Made by a program: the position numbers and the translations under genes
The notes under the pieces: model-generated
What the model was told of the DNA's origin: nothing
The model's database searches: none
Seen by the model: the letters and a program-made list of their open reading frames with translations, nothing else
Assembly (NCBI RefSeq): GCF_037893185.1
Contig: NZ_CP140772.1
Coordinates: forward strand, 5,022,001 to 5,086,000
Source of the DNA: Chitinophaga sp. 180180018-3
GTDB lineage: Bacteria > Bacteroidota > Bacteroidia > Chitinophagales > Chitinophagaceae
Length of the DNA stretch: 64,000 nucleotides
Direction: 5' to 3'
Shown: positions 8,793 through 17,748 of the stretch, one piece after another
Position numbering within the stretch: the stretch's first letter is position 1
Layout of the letters: every line of letters starts with the position of its first letter

Positions 8793-10148
8793 TTAAGATT
8801 GTTTTTTCAGGAAGACAGGAATAAGGAAAATCACCACCATCACACAGGCAGCCAAACAGTACCCGGCTAACAAATGCAGGTTGGCATCTGTAGCCCCGCT
8901 ATGGAATTCGTGCTTAAGCCTCGATCCGGCTACAATGGCGCCCACATAGCCCACGGTGCGGTACAGGCCAAAGGAAATCCCCACCTGGCCTGCCGGCGCC
9001 GCGGCATATAAGGTAGCCTGGTTGGCGATCGTCAATACCCCGGTGGCAATGCCCAACAGGATGGAAATAGCCATGATAAAAGGAATCGATGATTCCCTGT
9101 TCAGCAGGAAAAACCCTGCGGATGCAATGATAATACTCAGTGTTCCGGCCAGCAGCAGGCGGTTGTTATGTTTGGAGCCGGATACCAGCAGGCTGCAAAG
9201 CATTGCTGCCAGCGACAAAGGCAACATCAGGAGTCCTACGCGGGAAGGACTGATCCCCTTCGATTGCTCCATCCATTGCGGCATCCCGTAAATGGTCATG
9301 TACATAACGAAGTTGATGGCCACCTGCCGGAGGAAAGTAGTGCTCAACGGCACATTCATGACCAGCAAACGCATATCAATAAACGGCTGCGGATGTTTTA
9401 CTTCTACCGAAATAAAAACTATTAGCGCCAGTAATACCAACGGAATTTTTATCCATAACCAGGATGGATAAAGTAATGTTAACAGGAAGATGATCAGGAA
9501 TATGGCGAATGTAAGTACGCCCGGCAGGTCCAGTTCTTTCAGCACCTGTCCGGCTTTTTTCTTTACCGGCGCTTGTTCCCGCCTGCTTACCCACGACAGT
9601 GCCAAGGCGATCAGCACCAGCGGAATGTTCACAAAAAATATTCCCTGCCAGCCGAAATGCTCTGTGAGCACACCTCCCAGGAAAGGCCCAAACGCAATAG
9701 ATACCTGCGATGCAATAGCTAGCAGCCCCAGTATCCGCCCCGGCACCTCCTGGTGAAGCGCTGCATAACGCTGCCGGATCATAGTCATGGCCGACGGATA
9801 AGCAGCGGACGATCCCAGGCCCAGTAATACTCTCGATACAATCAGCCAGGAAAAATTACGGGCCAGTACCCCAATCAGCGCCGAGATCAATATCACCACA
9901 AATCCCAGCAGGTTGATCCTGCGGGCGCTGAAAATATCGGCCAGTCTTCCCATCAGCGGCTGCCCGATGGCCGAGGTCAGGTACAAAGGCACTATCAGCA
10001 GTGCGCCGGTTCCCAAATCCTGCCCGAATGCCCCACAGATCGATACGATAGCCGTAGCCAGCATCGTTGAATTCAGCGGGTTCAACATATTGCCCAGCAC
10101 CAGTGGCGCCATGAACCAAAAAGTGTTCGTTTCCCTGACCCTGTACAT
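8793..10148 (-). CDS. MFS multidrug-type transporter (DHA2-like)
   Basis: The 451-residue protein has about 14 hydrophobic segments. The DHA motif A-like loop reads GRLADIFSARRINL (near residues 67-80), and motif C-like GPFLGGVLTEHFGWQGIFFVN near 155-175 (given as GPFLGGVLTEHFG, WQGIFFVN) marks the drug/H+ antiporter group. It should export small toxic compounds in exchange for protons at the inner membrane. It follows the MarR gene by 19 bases and precedes the hydrolase by 4, so MarR most likely controls it. The substrate is unknown. Confidence 0.9.
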   Translation of the reverse strand: MYRVRETNTFWFMAPLVLGNMLNPLNSTMLATAIVSICGAFGQDLGTGALLIVPLYLTSAIGQPLMGRLADIFSARRINLLGFVVILISALIGVLARNFSWLIVSRVLLGLGSSAAYPSAMTMIRQRYAALHQEVPGRILGLLAIASQVSIAFGPFLGGVLTEHFGWQGIFFVNIPLVLIALALSWVSRREQAPVKKKAGQVLKELDLPGVLTFAIFLIIFLLTLLYPSWLWIKIPLVLLALIVFISVEVKHPQPFIDMRLLVMNVPLSTTFLRQVAINFVMYMTIYGMPQWMEQSKGISPSRVGLLMLPLSLAAMLCSLLVSGSKHNNRLLLAGTLSIIIASAGFFLLNRESSIPFIMAISILLGIATGVLTIANQATLYAAAPAGQVGISFGLYRTVGYVGAIVAGSRLKHEFHSGATDANLHLLAGYCLAACVMVVIFLIPVFLKKQS

Positions 10149-10167
10149 AGCCTGTTATTATTTCCTG

Positions 10168-10602
10168 TCACGCATCAGGCAAGGTGGCCAGCAGCGCCAG
10201 CGCCTCCCGGATGACTTTCATCTCCTTTGCAGTATATTTTTCAGCAATGACCGCTGCCAGCCATTCTTCCCGCTCACGCCGGCTCTCTTCCACCATCCCG
10301 CGGCCCTTCTTCGTTAGCGACACCAGCGTTTTACGGCCATCGTCGGGCGCAGCACGCCGGCTGATGTAACCCAGCCCCTCCAGCCGGTTCAGTATCTGCG
10401 ACATAAACTGGGAACTGATCCGCAGCGCCGTACCTAACTCCGACGGATACGCTTCCTGCTGGCTCATGAGCAGGCTCATCACATGCCCTTCCGAATGCGA
10501 TATAGCTCCCAGGTTGCCTACCTGCCTGCGTAAACGCTTACTCATTTTTGTAACCAGGTCGCGTAATGCCTGGCCTATTACTACTGCATCTGATTGACTC
10601 AT
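10168..10602 (-). CDS. MarR family transcriptional repressor
   Basis: The 144-residue protein has the MarR winged helix-turn-helix: the helices around LGTALRISSQFMSQILNRLE (about residues 76-95) and the wing GYISRRAAPDDGRKTLVSLT with the conserved DxR. The flanking helices would form the dimer. It leads a minus-strand unit with the MFS exporter and the hydrolase. Two overlapping palindromes lie directly upstream across its probable -7 box, which points to autorepression relieved by a small phenolic or similar ligand, as is usual for the family. Confidence 0.92.
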   Translation of the reverse strand: MSQSDAVVIGQALRDLVTKMSKRLRRQVGNLGAISHSEGHVMSLLMSQQEAYPSELGTALRISSQFMSQILNRLEGLGYISRRAAPDDGRKTLVSLTKKGRGMVEESRREREEWLAAVIAEKYTAKEMKVIREALALLATLPDA

Positions 10603-10607
10603 TATTT

Positions 10608-10630
10608 AGTTAATTAACTTTGCAAAGTTA
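10608..10630 (-). promoter_or_regulatory. Probable MarR operator overlapping the promoter
   Basis: Two perfect palindromes overlap here: AGTTAATTAACT (10608-10619) and AACTTTGCAAAGTT (10616-10629). On the minus strand TAACTTTG (10630-10623) fits the Bacteroidota -7 box TAnnTTTG, 20 bases before the marR ATG. A repressor bound to the 14-bp palindrome would cover the -7 box. No clear -33 TTTG is present. The palindromes are seen; their binding by MarR is inferred. Confidence 0.65.
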
Positions 10631-10656
10631 CTTTGGTATTTTGATATAAAAAAGTT

Positions 10657-10684
10657 TTTGCTCCCGGAGGCCTCCGGGAGCAAA
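10657..10684 (-). terminator. Rho-independent terminator of the permease gene
   Basis: A 14-bp perfect stem around CTCCCGGAGG/CCTCCGGGAG with no unpaired loop bases beyond what folding requires. On the minus strand it follows the stop of the permease gene (10715) by 30 bases and is followed by CAAAAACTTTTTT, a T-rich tract. Confidence 0.8.
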
Positions 10685-10714
10685 CATGTTTATCTTACTT
10701 GTTGATTATTCGTG

Positions 10715-13165
10715 TCATCCGTCTGTTCGCAGACTCTTCACGGGATTGGCCAGCGCGGCTTTCACTGCCTGGAAGCTGATGGTTGCCAGTGCAATGAAAA
10801 CAGATAACAGCGCTGCCACTACAAATATCCACACGCTGATATTGATGCGGTAAGCAAAATCGCTCAGCCAGTGGTTCATGACCAACCAGGCTACCGGCGC
10901 GGCGATCAGGAAGGCGATGCACACCAGCTTTATGAAATCTTTTGAAAGCAATACAATAATATTGGCGACAGATGCGCCCATTACTTTCCGCACCCCGATC
11001 TCTTTGGTACGCTGGGTGGTCGTGAACAACGACAATCCCAGCAGTCCCAGGCAGGCAATAGAGATCGCCAGGGCAGAGAAAATACCGAATATCCTGCCGA
11101 ATAACTGATCGTTGGCATATTGCTGATTAAACCTGGCATCCAGGAAATAATAATCGAAAAGATTACCCGGGAAATAGGCGTCGTATTGCGCCTGGATTGC
11201 CTTCATGGTAGCAGTAATATCCTTTGTATCCACCCTTACGGAGATAGCGCTGTTGGTACTGTACAGCGGCATCAATATCAATGGTTCCAGCGGATAACGC
11301 AGTGATTTCTGGTGAAAGTCGGAAATGACGCCTATCACATCCCACTGCTTTCCTTCTACGTGAATGGTTTTGCCGATTGCATCATCCGGCTTTGCAAAGC
11401 CAAGCAGCTTTGATACATTTTGATTCAGCAGGATGCTATGTACCTTGTTTCTATCAACGTTATAATCGGTGGCATCAAAGTTTCTTCCTGCCAGCAACCG
11501 GATGCCATACATTGGAACAAACTCCGGGCTGACCGCCACTTTGCGGGTAGTGAAGTGTGGTGCATGTTCATCGCTGCTCAGGCTCAGATCAAAATCGCGG
11601 CCCATTTCATCAGCGGCAACGCTCCATGAATTGGCGACGTTCTGCACGTGAGGAATCTTCTTTAATTCATCTTTGAAAGCATCTGAGCGGGTGATGAAAG
11701 TGGAATCGAACTGCGTCAGGCCAGGCCCCCTGACCACGAGTACCTGCGAGAGGTTAATGCCCAGATCCTGTTTGCTGATATAACGCATCTGGCTATATAC
11801 AACGAATGAGCCGATGATCAATGCAATGGTAATGGCAAACTGGCTTACCACCAGGATCCTGCGCAGATGAATACCCTTTGATGAGGTGGTATATTTTCCT
11901 TTTAAGACCACTATCGGTTTGAAGGAAGACAACACAAACGCAGGATAAAATCCTGATACAAAAATCCCTGCCACCAATATCGCCAACAGAAGGGCGATCA
12001 CATTCCATCCATGCAATCCATTATGGAAAAGGTAAGATAAGGAGAGATGATATTGAATGAGATGATTGAAAGCAGGCTGCAACAGGGTCACGAGGATGAT
12101 AGCCAGCCCGAGGGCAATCATGTTCACCACGAAAGATTCTGTCAGAAACTGTTTGATCAGTTGCAACCGGGTAGCGCCGCTTACTTTCCTCACACCCACC
12201 TCTCTGGCTCTGTCTGCAGATTTGGCGGTAGAGAGATTGATATAATTAACCCAGGCGATGGAGATGATCAGTGCGGCAATGATCAACATCGACCAAACTA
12301 TGGTGGCACTGTCGGTATTGGCCAGTTCGTATTCGTAATCGGAATACAGATGTGCGCTGGTTAAAGGCTGTAAATAGAATTTCTCAACGCTGCCGGATAT
12401 CTTGTTTCCCTGGAAATGCCTGTCGCTAAAGGCGGGCAGCTTTGCCTCCACCGTTTTATAATCCGTTCCGGGCCTTAGCTGGATATAGTGCCAAAAGTCG
12501 GAATCGGTGAAATCATAGTCGGACTGCTTCCATGGATTCGGGCCGCTGTAAAGCGAATTATATGACAACAGGAACTTAAACTTCAGATGAGAATTTTCCG
12601 GCGGGTTAGCGCAAATGGCGGTCACTTTACAGGGTATCCCATCAAAGCTGATTACTTTCCCCATCATATCAGCAGCATTGCTATGCTTATCAAACAGTGT
12701 ATTGGCAAGCGTTTGGGAGAGTACCAGTGAAAAGGGCGCGGTGAGCGAGGTAGATTTATCGCCGGCAATCAGCGGATACGAAAACATATCGAGGAAGGCG
12801 TTGTCGACAAAGTAGCCTCCCTGGTCGCCGATCTTTTTATCTTCAGTTATCATAACCCCGTATGCCGGGCGCATGCGGGTATGGTTGATCACTTCCGGAA
12901 AATCGTCCTGCATCGCCTTTCCCACGGCGGAATAAGTGATGGTACCATGCTGTATCAGCTTTCCGTTTTGATAACGGTCGTTGGTGACACGGAAGATATC
13001 TGCCGCATTTTTATTGAACCTGTCAAAACTCAGCTGGAAACTTACATATTGCAGGATCAGCAGACACGCCGCAATGCCGATAGATAAACCTGTAATATTG
13101 ATGATGGAGAAAACCTTATTCTTGGCCAGGTTTCGCCACGCAGTGCTGAAGTAGCTTTTGAACAT
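10715..13165 (-). CDS. FtsX/MacB-type ABC transporter permease
   Basis: The 816-residue protein starts with the typical MFKSYFSTAWRNLAKNKVFS, a membrane segment, then a MacB-like periplasmic domain (about 45-240), three membrane segments with ERAREVGVRKVSGAT in the FtsX core (about 315-330), a second periplasmic domain, and a second FtsX core with RTKEIGVRKVMGASVANI near 715. This double architecture is the usual large permease of Chitinophagaceae, often acting in mechanotransmission-type export or lipoprotein/antimicrobial peptide stress. No ATPase gene is in the window, so its partner is encoded elsewhere. It lies 42 bases after the next, paralogous permease, so the two are probably one transcript. 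Confidence 0.92.
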   Translation of the reverse strand: MFKSYFSTAWRNLAKNKVFSIINITGLSIGIAACLLILQYVSFQLSFDRFNKNAADIFRVTNDRYQNGKLIQHGTITYSAVGKAMQDDFPEVINHTRMRPAYGVMITEDKKIGDQGGYFVDNAFLDMFSYPLIAGDKSTSLTAPFSLVLSQTLANTLFDKHSNAADMMGKVISFDGIPCKVTAICANPPENSHLKFKFLLSYNSLYSGPNPWKQSDYDFTDSDFWHYIQLRPGTDYKTVEAKLPAFSDRHFQGNKISGSVEKFYLQPLTSAHLYSDYEYELANTDSATIVWSMLIIAALIISIAWVNYINLSTAKSADRAREVGVRKVSGATRLQLIKQFLTESFVVNMIALGLAIILVTLLQPAFNHLIQYHLSLSYLFHNGLHGWNVIALLLAILVAGIFVSGFYPAFVLSSFKPIVVLKGKYTTSSKGIHLRRILVVSQFAITIALIIGSFVVYSQMRYISKQDLGINLSQVLVVRGPGLTQFDSTFITRSDAFKDELKKIPHVQNVANSWSVAADEMGRDFDLSLSSDEHAPHFTTRKVAVSPEFVPMYGIRLLAGRNFDATDYNVDRNKVHSILLNQNVSKLLGFAKPDDAIGKTIHVEGKQWDVIGVISDFHQKSLRYPLEPLILMPLYSTNSAISVRVDTKDITATMKAIQAQYDAYFPGNLFDYYFLDARFNQQYANDQLFGRIFGIFSALAISIACLGLLGLSLFTTTQRTKEIGVRKVMGASVANIIVLLSKDFIKLVCIAFLIAAPVAWLVMNHWLSDFAYRINISVWIFVVAALLSVFIALATISFQAVKAALANPVKSLRTDG

Positions 13166-13207
13166 AGCGTATATTTTTAAGCTTGTCTTGCCGGATTATT
13201 GTTGTCC

Positions 13208-15574
13208 TCACCCCTCTGTTCTCAGGCTTTTTACAGGATTCATCACGGCCGACTGCACACTTTGCCAGGCGATGGTGATCATAGCCACCAAAACAGACAG
13301 CAGCCCCGCCAATCCAAACAACCACCAGTCGAGGCTCACCCGATAAGCAAACTGCTGCAGCCAATGATGCATAATATACCAGGCTACCGGAAAAGCAATG
13401 AGCATACCAGCCATCACCGGCCTGAGAAAGCCTCCGGCCATGAGCATCATGATATTGGTAACGGATGCTCCCAATACTTTCCTGACGCCGATTTCCCGGG
13501 TACGCCGGGAGGCCGTAAACATGGCCAGGCCAAATAAACCGAGGCAGGAAATAAAGATGGCCAGCACCGCAAAATAATTGCACAACCGGCTTACCAGCTG
13601 TTCATTTTTATAAAGCCGGGTATACTCCATATCAGAAAACTGGTACGTAAAAGGATAACCGGGATTGATACGCTTGCAAAGTCCTTCCAGGCCTGCCAGC
13701 ACGGCTTTGGTTTTTCCCGGGGCTATGCGCACCAGTATATTCCCCCATTTGGGCTGCCTTTCCAGCCTGATCACCAGCGGATCAATTGTTTCATGCATGG
13801 AGTTAAAATGGAAATCTTTCACTACGCCTATGATCGTTCCCTGAATTCCGTCGAGCGTAAACGACGCTCCCACCGGGTGTTGATAACCGGTTTTTGCCAC
13901 GGCTGTTTCGTTCAGTATATAACTCGTAGAATCGTTGCCAAAATCAGCGGAGAAATCCCGGCCTTCCACAAGCGATAATTGCATCGCTTTCACAAAGCCA
14001 TATCCTACCGCTGCATCCGCAAATGTTGCTTCCAAAGCCGGATCTTTCCCGGTCCAGCTGATCCCGCCTTTATGATGACCAATCACTGTTGGCGATTCCC
14101 TCATGGCCGATATCGATGTGATGCCCGGAATATTGGCGGCTTCCGTTTTGAACAGGTCATAACGACTGGTCAACGTTCCTTCAATGGGCACATACAGCAA
14201 ATGATATCTGTCGTAACCCAGGTTCTTCGTTTGTACATATTCCATTTGCCGGTATATCACCAGCATACCAGTGATGAGGATCACTGACAACGTGAACTGA
14301 AAAACCACCATTCCTTTGCGGAACCAGCCTCCCTGGCCGCTTTGTTTAAGGCCGCCTTTCAATACCTTCACAGGATTCAATGACGACAGGAACAACGCCG
14401 GATAGCTGCCAGCCACCAATCCGGTTACCAGCAGCATTCCTCCCGCCAGTGCCCAGAATGCCGGTTGCTGTACCGGTATCGACAGCTGCTTCCCGGTTAC
14501 CCCGTTAAACGCCGGCAGCAACCATGTTACTGCCAGCAACGCCACCAATATGGCAAAGAAGGTGATCAGTAAAGCCTCGCCTATGAATTGCGCTACCAAA
14601 GAAGAACGCAGCGCTCCCACTGCCTTGCGGATGCCCACTTCACGTGCTCTTTCGGCAGAACGGGCGGTAGAGAGATTCATGAAATTGATGCAGGCAATGA
14701 GCATCACGAATATCGCCAGCAGGAAAAAAAGCCGTACATATTCGATCCGCCCGCCTGCGGGGGAGCCGTTTTTGAATATGCCGTGCAAATACTTTTGGGA
14801 GAATGGTTGAATGTTCAACAAAGTGCTTCCCTCTTTGCTTCTCGGCTGATAGTGGTACACGAAATCTTTCATCTTGGCAGCTACCTTCGCCGGATCGGCA
14901 TCCTCACGGAGCCGGATATACGTATTCGGGCTGAAGCTGTTCCAGCTCTGCGTCCATGCATGGCTGGCATTGAAATAATCCCCCCAATACCGTACAAAAT
15001 CGAATTGCAAAGAAGAAGCAGCTGGTATTTTAAAAACGGCGCTGACAGTCAGCTGCGCAGTATCTTCGCATGTCACCACCTGGCCGATGGCATTGCCGGC
15101 ATTACCGAAAAGGCGCGTGGCCACATCCTCAGAAAGCGCCACTCCGCCAGGTTGCAGCGCAGTAGCGGCATTGCCCTGCAACAGCGGGAAACTGAACATC
15201 CGGAAAAAATCATCCCCGGCATAAGCCCCTGCCAGCTTCAAGGCCTTATCAGTTGTTTTGATGACCACTGGCGGATATTCCTGGTACCCTGCTGCATACC
15301 GTATTTCAGGCAACGACTTCTTCAGCTCAACAGCCAGCGGGCATTGCGTGAGGTAACTGGCATCCGTTTTTCCCTGCGCCGTTTGCTGTACATATACCTG
15401 ATATAGCTGCTTATTGTTGTCATGAAATCCATCCACGGCCTGCTCATCACGGATCCAGAGTATCATCATCATGCTGCAGGCCAGGCCCAGCGAAAGGCCC
15501 AGGATGTTAATCAGTGAAAATGCTTTATTACGGATAAGATTGCGCCAGGCAATCCGGAGGTAATTTCTGATCAT
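13208..15574 (-). CDS. FtsX/MacB-type ABC transporter permease (paralogue)
   Basis: The 788-residue protein has the same plan as its downstream neighbour: MIRNYLRIAWRNLIRNKAFS, a MacB-like periplasmic domain, an FtsX core with ERAREVGIRKAVGALRSSL, a second periplasmic domain, and a final core with RTREIGVRKVLGASVTNI. The end (MNPVKSLRTEG) matches the neighbour's end (ANPVKSLRTDG), a conserved C-terminal signature that shows they arose by duplication. As with the neighbour, no ATPase is nearby. Tandem orphan permeases of this sort are frequent in this family; the substrate is not known. Confidence 0.92.
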   Translation of the reverse strand: MIRNYLRIAWRNLIRNKAFSLINILGLSLGLACSMMMILWIRDEQAVDGFHDNNKQLYQVYVQQTAQGKTDASYLTQCPLAVELKKSLPEIRYAAGYQEYPPVVIKTTDKALKLAGAYAGDDFFRMFSFPLLQGNAATALQPGGVALSEDVATRLFGNAGNAIGQVVTCEDTAQLTVSAVFKIPAASSLQFDFVRYWGDYFNASHAWTQSWNSFSPNTYIRLREDADPAKVAAKMKDFVYHYQPRSKEGSTLLNIQPFSQKYLHGIFKNGSPAGGRIEYVRLFFLLAIFVMLIACINFMNLSTARSAERAREVGIRKAVGALRSSLVAQFIGEALLITFFAILVALLAVTWLLPAFNGVTGKQLSIPVQQPAFWALAGGMLLVTGLVAGSYPALFLSSLNPVKVLKGGLKQSGQGGWFRKGMVVFQFTLSVILITGMLVIYRQMEYVQTKNLGYDRYHLLYVPIEGTLTSRYDLFKTEAANIPGITSISAMRESPTVIGHHKGGISWTGKDPALEATFADAAVGYGFVKAMQLSLVEGRDFSADFGNDSTSYILNETAVAKTGYQHPVGASFTLDGIQGTIIGVVKDFHFNSMHETIDPLVIRLERQPKWGNILVRIAPGKTKAVLAGLEGLCKRINPGYPFTYQFSDMEYTRLYKNEQLVSRLCNYFAVLAIFISCLGLFGLAMFTASRRTREIGVRKVLGASVTNIMMLMAGGFLRPVMAGMLIAFPVAWYIMHHWLQQFAYRVSLDWWLFGLAGLLSVLVAMITIAWQSVQSAVMNPVKSLRTEG

Positions 15575-15719
15575 GAGAACAAATGCTGAAAAAATATGCC
15601 ATACACCTGTGCTAATGTTTGTCAGAAGTTAAGAAATAGATTTTAATATAATATGTCCGTTTTTGTACACCTTTGTGACCGGTTACAACATCGCAGGATA
15701 CCAGGCAGAATTGATTACG

Positions 15720-16523
15720 CTATATCCTTCCTCTCACTTCTTTCAGCTTCATGACCATACGTGTTCCTTCGTTTGCTACCCACTCATTGTATTCGGCTAT
15801 TACCTGCAGGCGCTGAGCTTCTGTAAGAAAGCCACTCTCCACCATTTGCGGTCCTCTTAGCTCAGCTACCTTCGTCCATATACCGGCTTTATCCGGGAAG
15901 GATGCCTCGCCTTTCACATACACTTCATCAGCAGGCAGCACTGTTACATCCGTAAAGCCCAGGCTGTTGAAAAGCTCCGGGAGATGATCGGCAATTTCAT
16001 TATCCATACCAGCATCGGCGCGCCAGTGCAGGAAGGCCTGGTAAAACTGCTGCATGCTCTCGGGCGGCGCCGGCGTCCATTCCAGGCGGGCATGATTATA
16101 ATCGAGGATAGAAATATAGCCTCCCGGTTTCAGCAGCGATTTAAAGTGTTGCAGCGCTGCTGCCGGATTACTGAGCCATTGTAATACTCTCGCCGAAACG
16201 ATCAGGTCGAATTTCTCCGCAGGAGCAAATGTAAACAGGTCCGCTTCCTGCAAGTCGAGATTAGCAAGCCCCGCATGATCTTCCCGTCCTTTCCGGATTA
16301 GATGAATGCTACTGTCGATTCCTGTCACATGCCCTTCCGGCCCGATTGCCTCAGCAATACCCGCTGAGATGGCGCCCGTTCCGCAACCTGCGTCGAGCAC
16401 ACGCATACCCGGGCGGAGCAGGGGAATAATAGTGGCATAGCTGCTTTGCAGACTCCTGTTATCCAGTATACTGGTATTTCCTTTGGGCATCGCGGCCCTT
16501 TCTGTAGCGGTATCTTTTTTCAT
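15720..16523 (-). CDS. SAM-dependent class I methyltransferase
   Basis: The 267-residue protein has the Rossmann motif I VLDAGCGTGAIS (about residues 42-53), motif II acidic loop GIDSSIHLI, and a motif near VSARVLQWLSNP followed by LKPGGYISILDYN, the usual post-III region. It is a Methyltransf_11/25-type enzyme that uses S-adenosylmethionine; the acceptor is unknown. No signal peptide. It is divergent from the esterase lipoprotein (132 bases between the start codons) and separate from the permeases. Confidence 0.9.
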   Translation of the reverse strand: MKKDTATERAAMPKGNTSILDNRSLQSSYATIIPLLRPGMRVLDAGCGTGAISAGIAEAIGPEGHVTGIDSSIHLIRKGREDHAGLANLDLQEADLFTFAPAEKFDLIVSARVLQWLSNPAAALQHFKSLLKPGGYISILDYNHARLEWTPAPPESMQQFYQAFLHWRADAGMDNEIADHLPELFNSLGFTDVTVLPADEVYVKGEASFPDKAGIWTKVAELRGPQMVESGFLTEAQRLQVIAEYNEWVANEGTRMVMKLKEVRGRI

Positions 16524-16655
16524 AATAATTGGTTAAATATAATACCCGGGAGACAAAAAAGGAAGCAGATCCATTACTTTAGAAAAACATTAAACAGAAA
16601 TACCTGTTATGTTATAGTAGCATCATCCGGCAGCCATTTACCTAAAACAAATGTT

Positions 16656-17507
16656 ATGAAACTGTATCCTGCTGTAATACTATTGTTCGCGCTATTCGCC
16701 TGTAACCGGCCACAACTGCTGAAAAACAACGGCAGCCTTCCCGCCAGGATGTATTCCAGGGAAGTAAATGATTCCTTTTCCATCTTCATACAACTTCCCG
16801 AACATTACAATAAAACCAACGCCGACAAATACCCGGTGGTATACCTGCTGGATGCTAATCTTTATTTCGATATCATGGCTGCAGTTACACGCCGGTATAC
16901 AGAAGTGGGTTTACTGCCAGATGTAATACTGGTGGGCATTGGGTATCGCGACTTCCCCACAATGGACTCCCTGCGAAACCGCGATTATACGTACCCGTTA
17001 GCCATACCGGAGTATGAAATGCCCGTGAGCGGCGGGGCCGATAAATTCCTGGCTTTTATCAACAGGGAGCTGGCTCCTGAAATAGACCGGCACTATAAAA
17101 CTGATAGCAGCAAACGTGTGCTCATGGGGCATTCCCTGGGTGGATACTTCACTGCGTATGCCCTTTACCGTGATATCACCGGTACCGGCCCGAAGTTTCA
17201 CGGCTATGTGGCGGCCAGTCCATCTCTCCATTACAACAATTACTATCTGCCAAAGCAGATAGCTGACTATCACATTGCGGCGGATACGATATTTGCATCA
17301 AAAGCATATTTCACTTTCGGTGGACTTGAAAAGTCTACCGACTCAGGAGACGTTCCCAGGGAAACCCTCCTCCGGCAACTCGACAGCAGCAACTGTATGC
17401 ATTACATCAGCTTCAAAGGAGAAATGCTTTCCAACCTGGATCACATGGATACCGGTCTTCCTACTTTTATTAAAGGCATGCAACTCACATTGCAGATGCC
17501 CCGTTAA
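16656..17507 (+). CDS. Esterase-family lipoprotein (alpha/beta hydrolase)
   Basis: The 283-residue protein starts with a lipoprotein signal (LLFALFAC, lipid Cys at 16), then the putative-esterase (Esterase D/Fes-like) fold: YPVVYLLDANLYFD near residue 59, the nucleophile elbow GHSLGG with Ser160, and a late LDHMDTGLP with the likely catalytic His. Substrates in this family range from acyl-CoA-like esters to siderophore esters; the window does not tell which. The frame is open to 16446, but the signal peptide fixes the start at 16656. It is likely anchored in the outer or inner membrane facing the periplasm. Confidence 0.87.
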   Translation: MKLYPAVILLFALFACNRPQLLKNNGSLPARMYSREVNDSFSIFIQLPEHYNKTNADKYPVVYLLDANLYFDIMAAVTRRYTEVGLLPDVILVGIGYRDFPTMDSLRNRDYTYPLAIPEYEMPVSGGADKFLAFINRELAPEIDRHYKTDSSKRVLMGHSLGGYFTAYALYRDITGTGPKFHGYVAASPSLHYNNYYLPKQIADYHIAADTIFASKAYFTFGGLEKSTDSGDVPRETLLRQLDSSNCMHYISFKGEMLSNLDHMDTGLPTFIKGMQLTLQMPR

Positions 17508-17515
17508 AAATAAAT

Positions 17516-17537
17516 CGGCCGCGTGGACACGCAGCCG
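17516..17537 (+). terminator. Weak hairpin after esterase gene
   Basis: A stem of 4 plus 5 bp with one C/A mismatch (CGGC-GCGTG against CACGC-GCCG) begins 9 bases after the esterase stop codon. No T-tract follows, so termination is uncertain. Confidence 0.35.
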
Positions 17538-17567
17538 ATGATCATAGAAACGGAAAAAATGTATTAA

Positions 17568-17676
17568 TTACTGTTGTGCACCCAGGCTGATCTTATTACC
17601 GCTGATGCGGGGATTACCCGCAGGAGGCCATGAGCATCCCTGCCAGCACCATATTTGCAATAGCTGGATAATTCAT
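17568..17676 (-). pseudogene. Possible frameshifted remnant of a small lipoprotein gene
   Basis: On the minus strand, ATG at 17676 opens a 20-residue frame MNYPAIANMVLAGMLMASCG that resembles a lipoprotein signal ending in MASC, then stops at 17614. Deleting one G from the GCGGG run would join it to the next frame, adding NPRISGNKISLGAQQ before a stop at 17568, for a 35-residue product. So this may be a broken small lipoprotein gene, or chance. There is no homologue I can recall and no ribosome binding site of note. It sits in the 241-base gap between the convergent esterase and GDPD genes. Confidence 0.25.
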
Positions 17677-17748
17677 TTTCTGGTTGTTGCATCTGATTAC
17701 AACAACACTACTCCCGTTTTTCTCAAACGGGTGACAACCATATGATTT

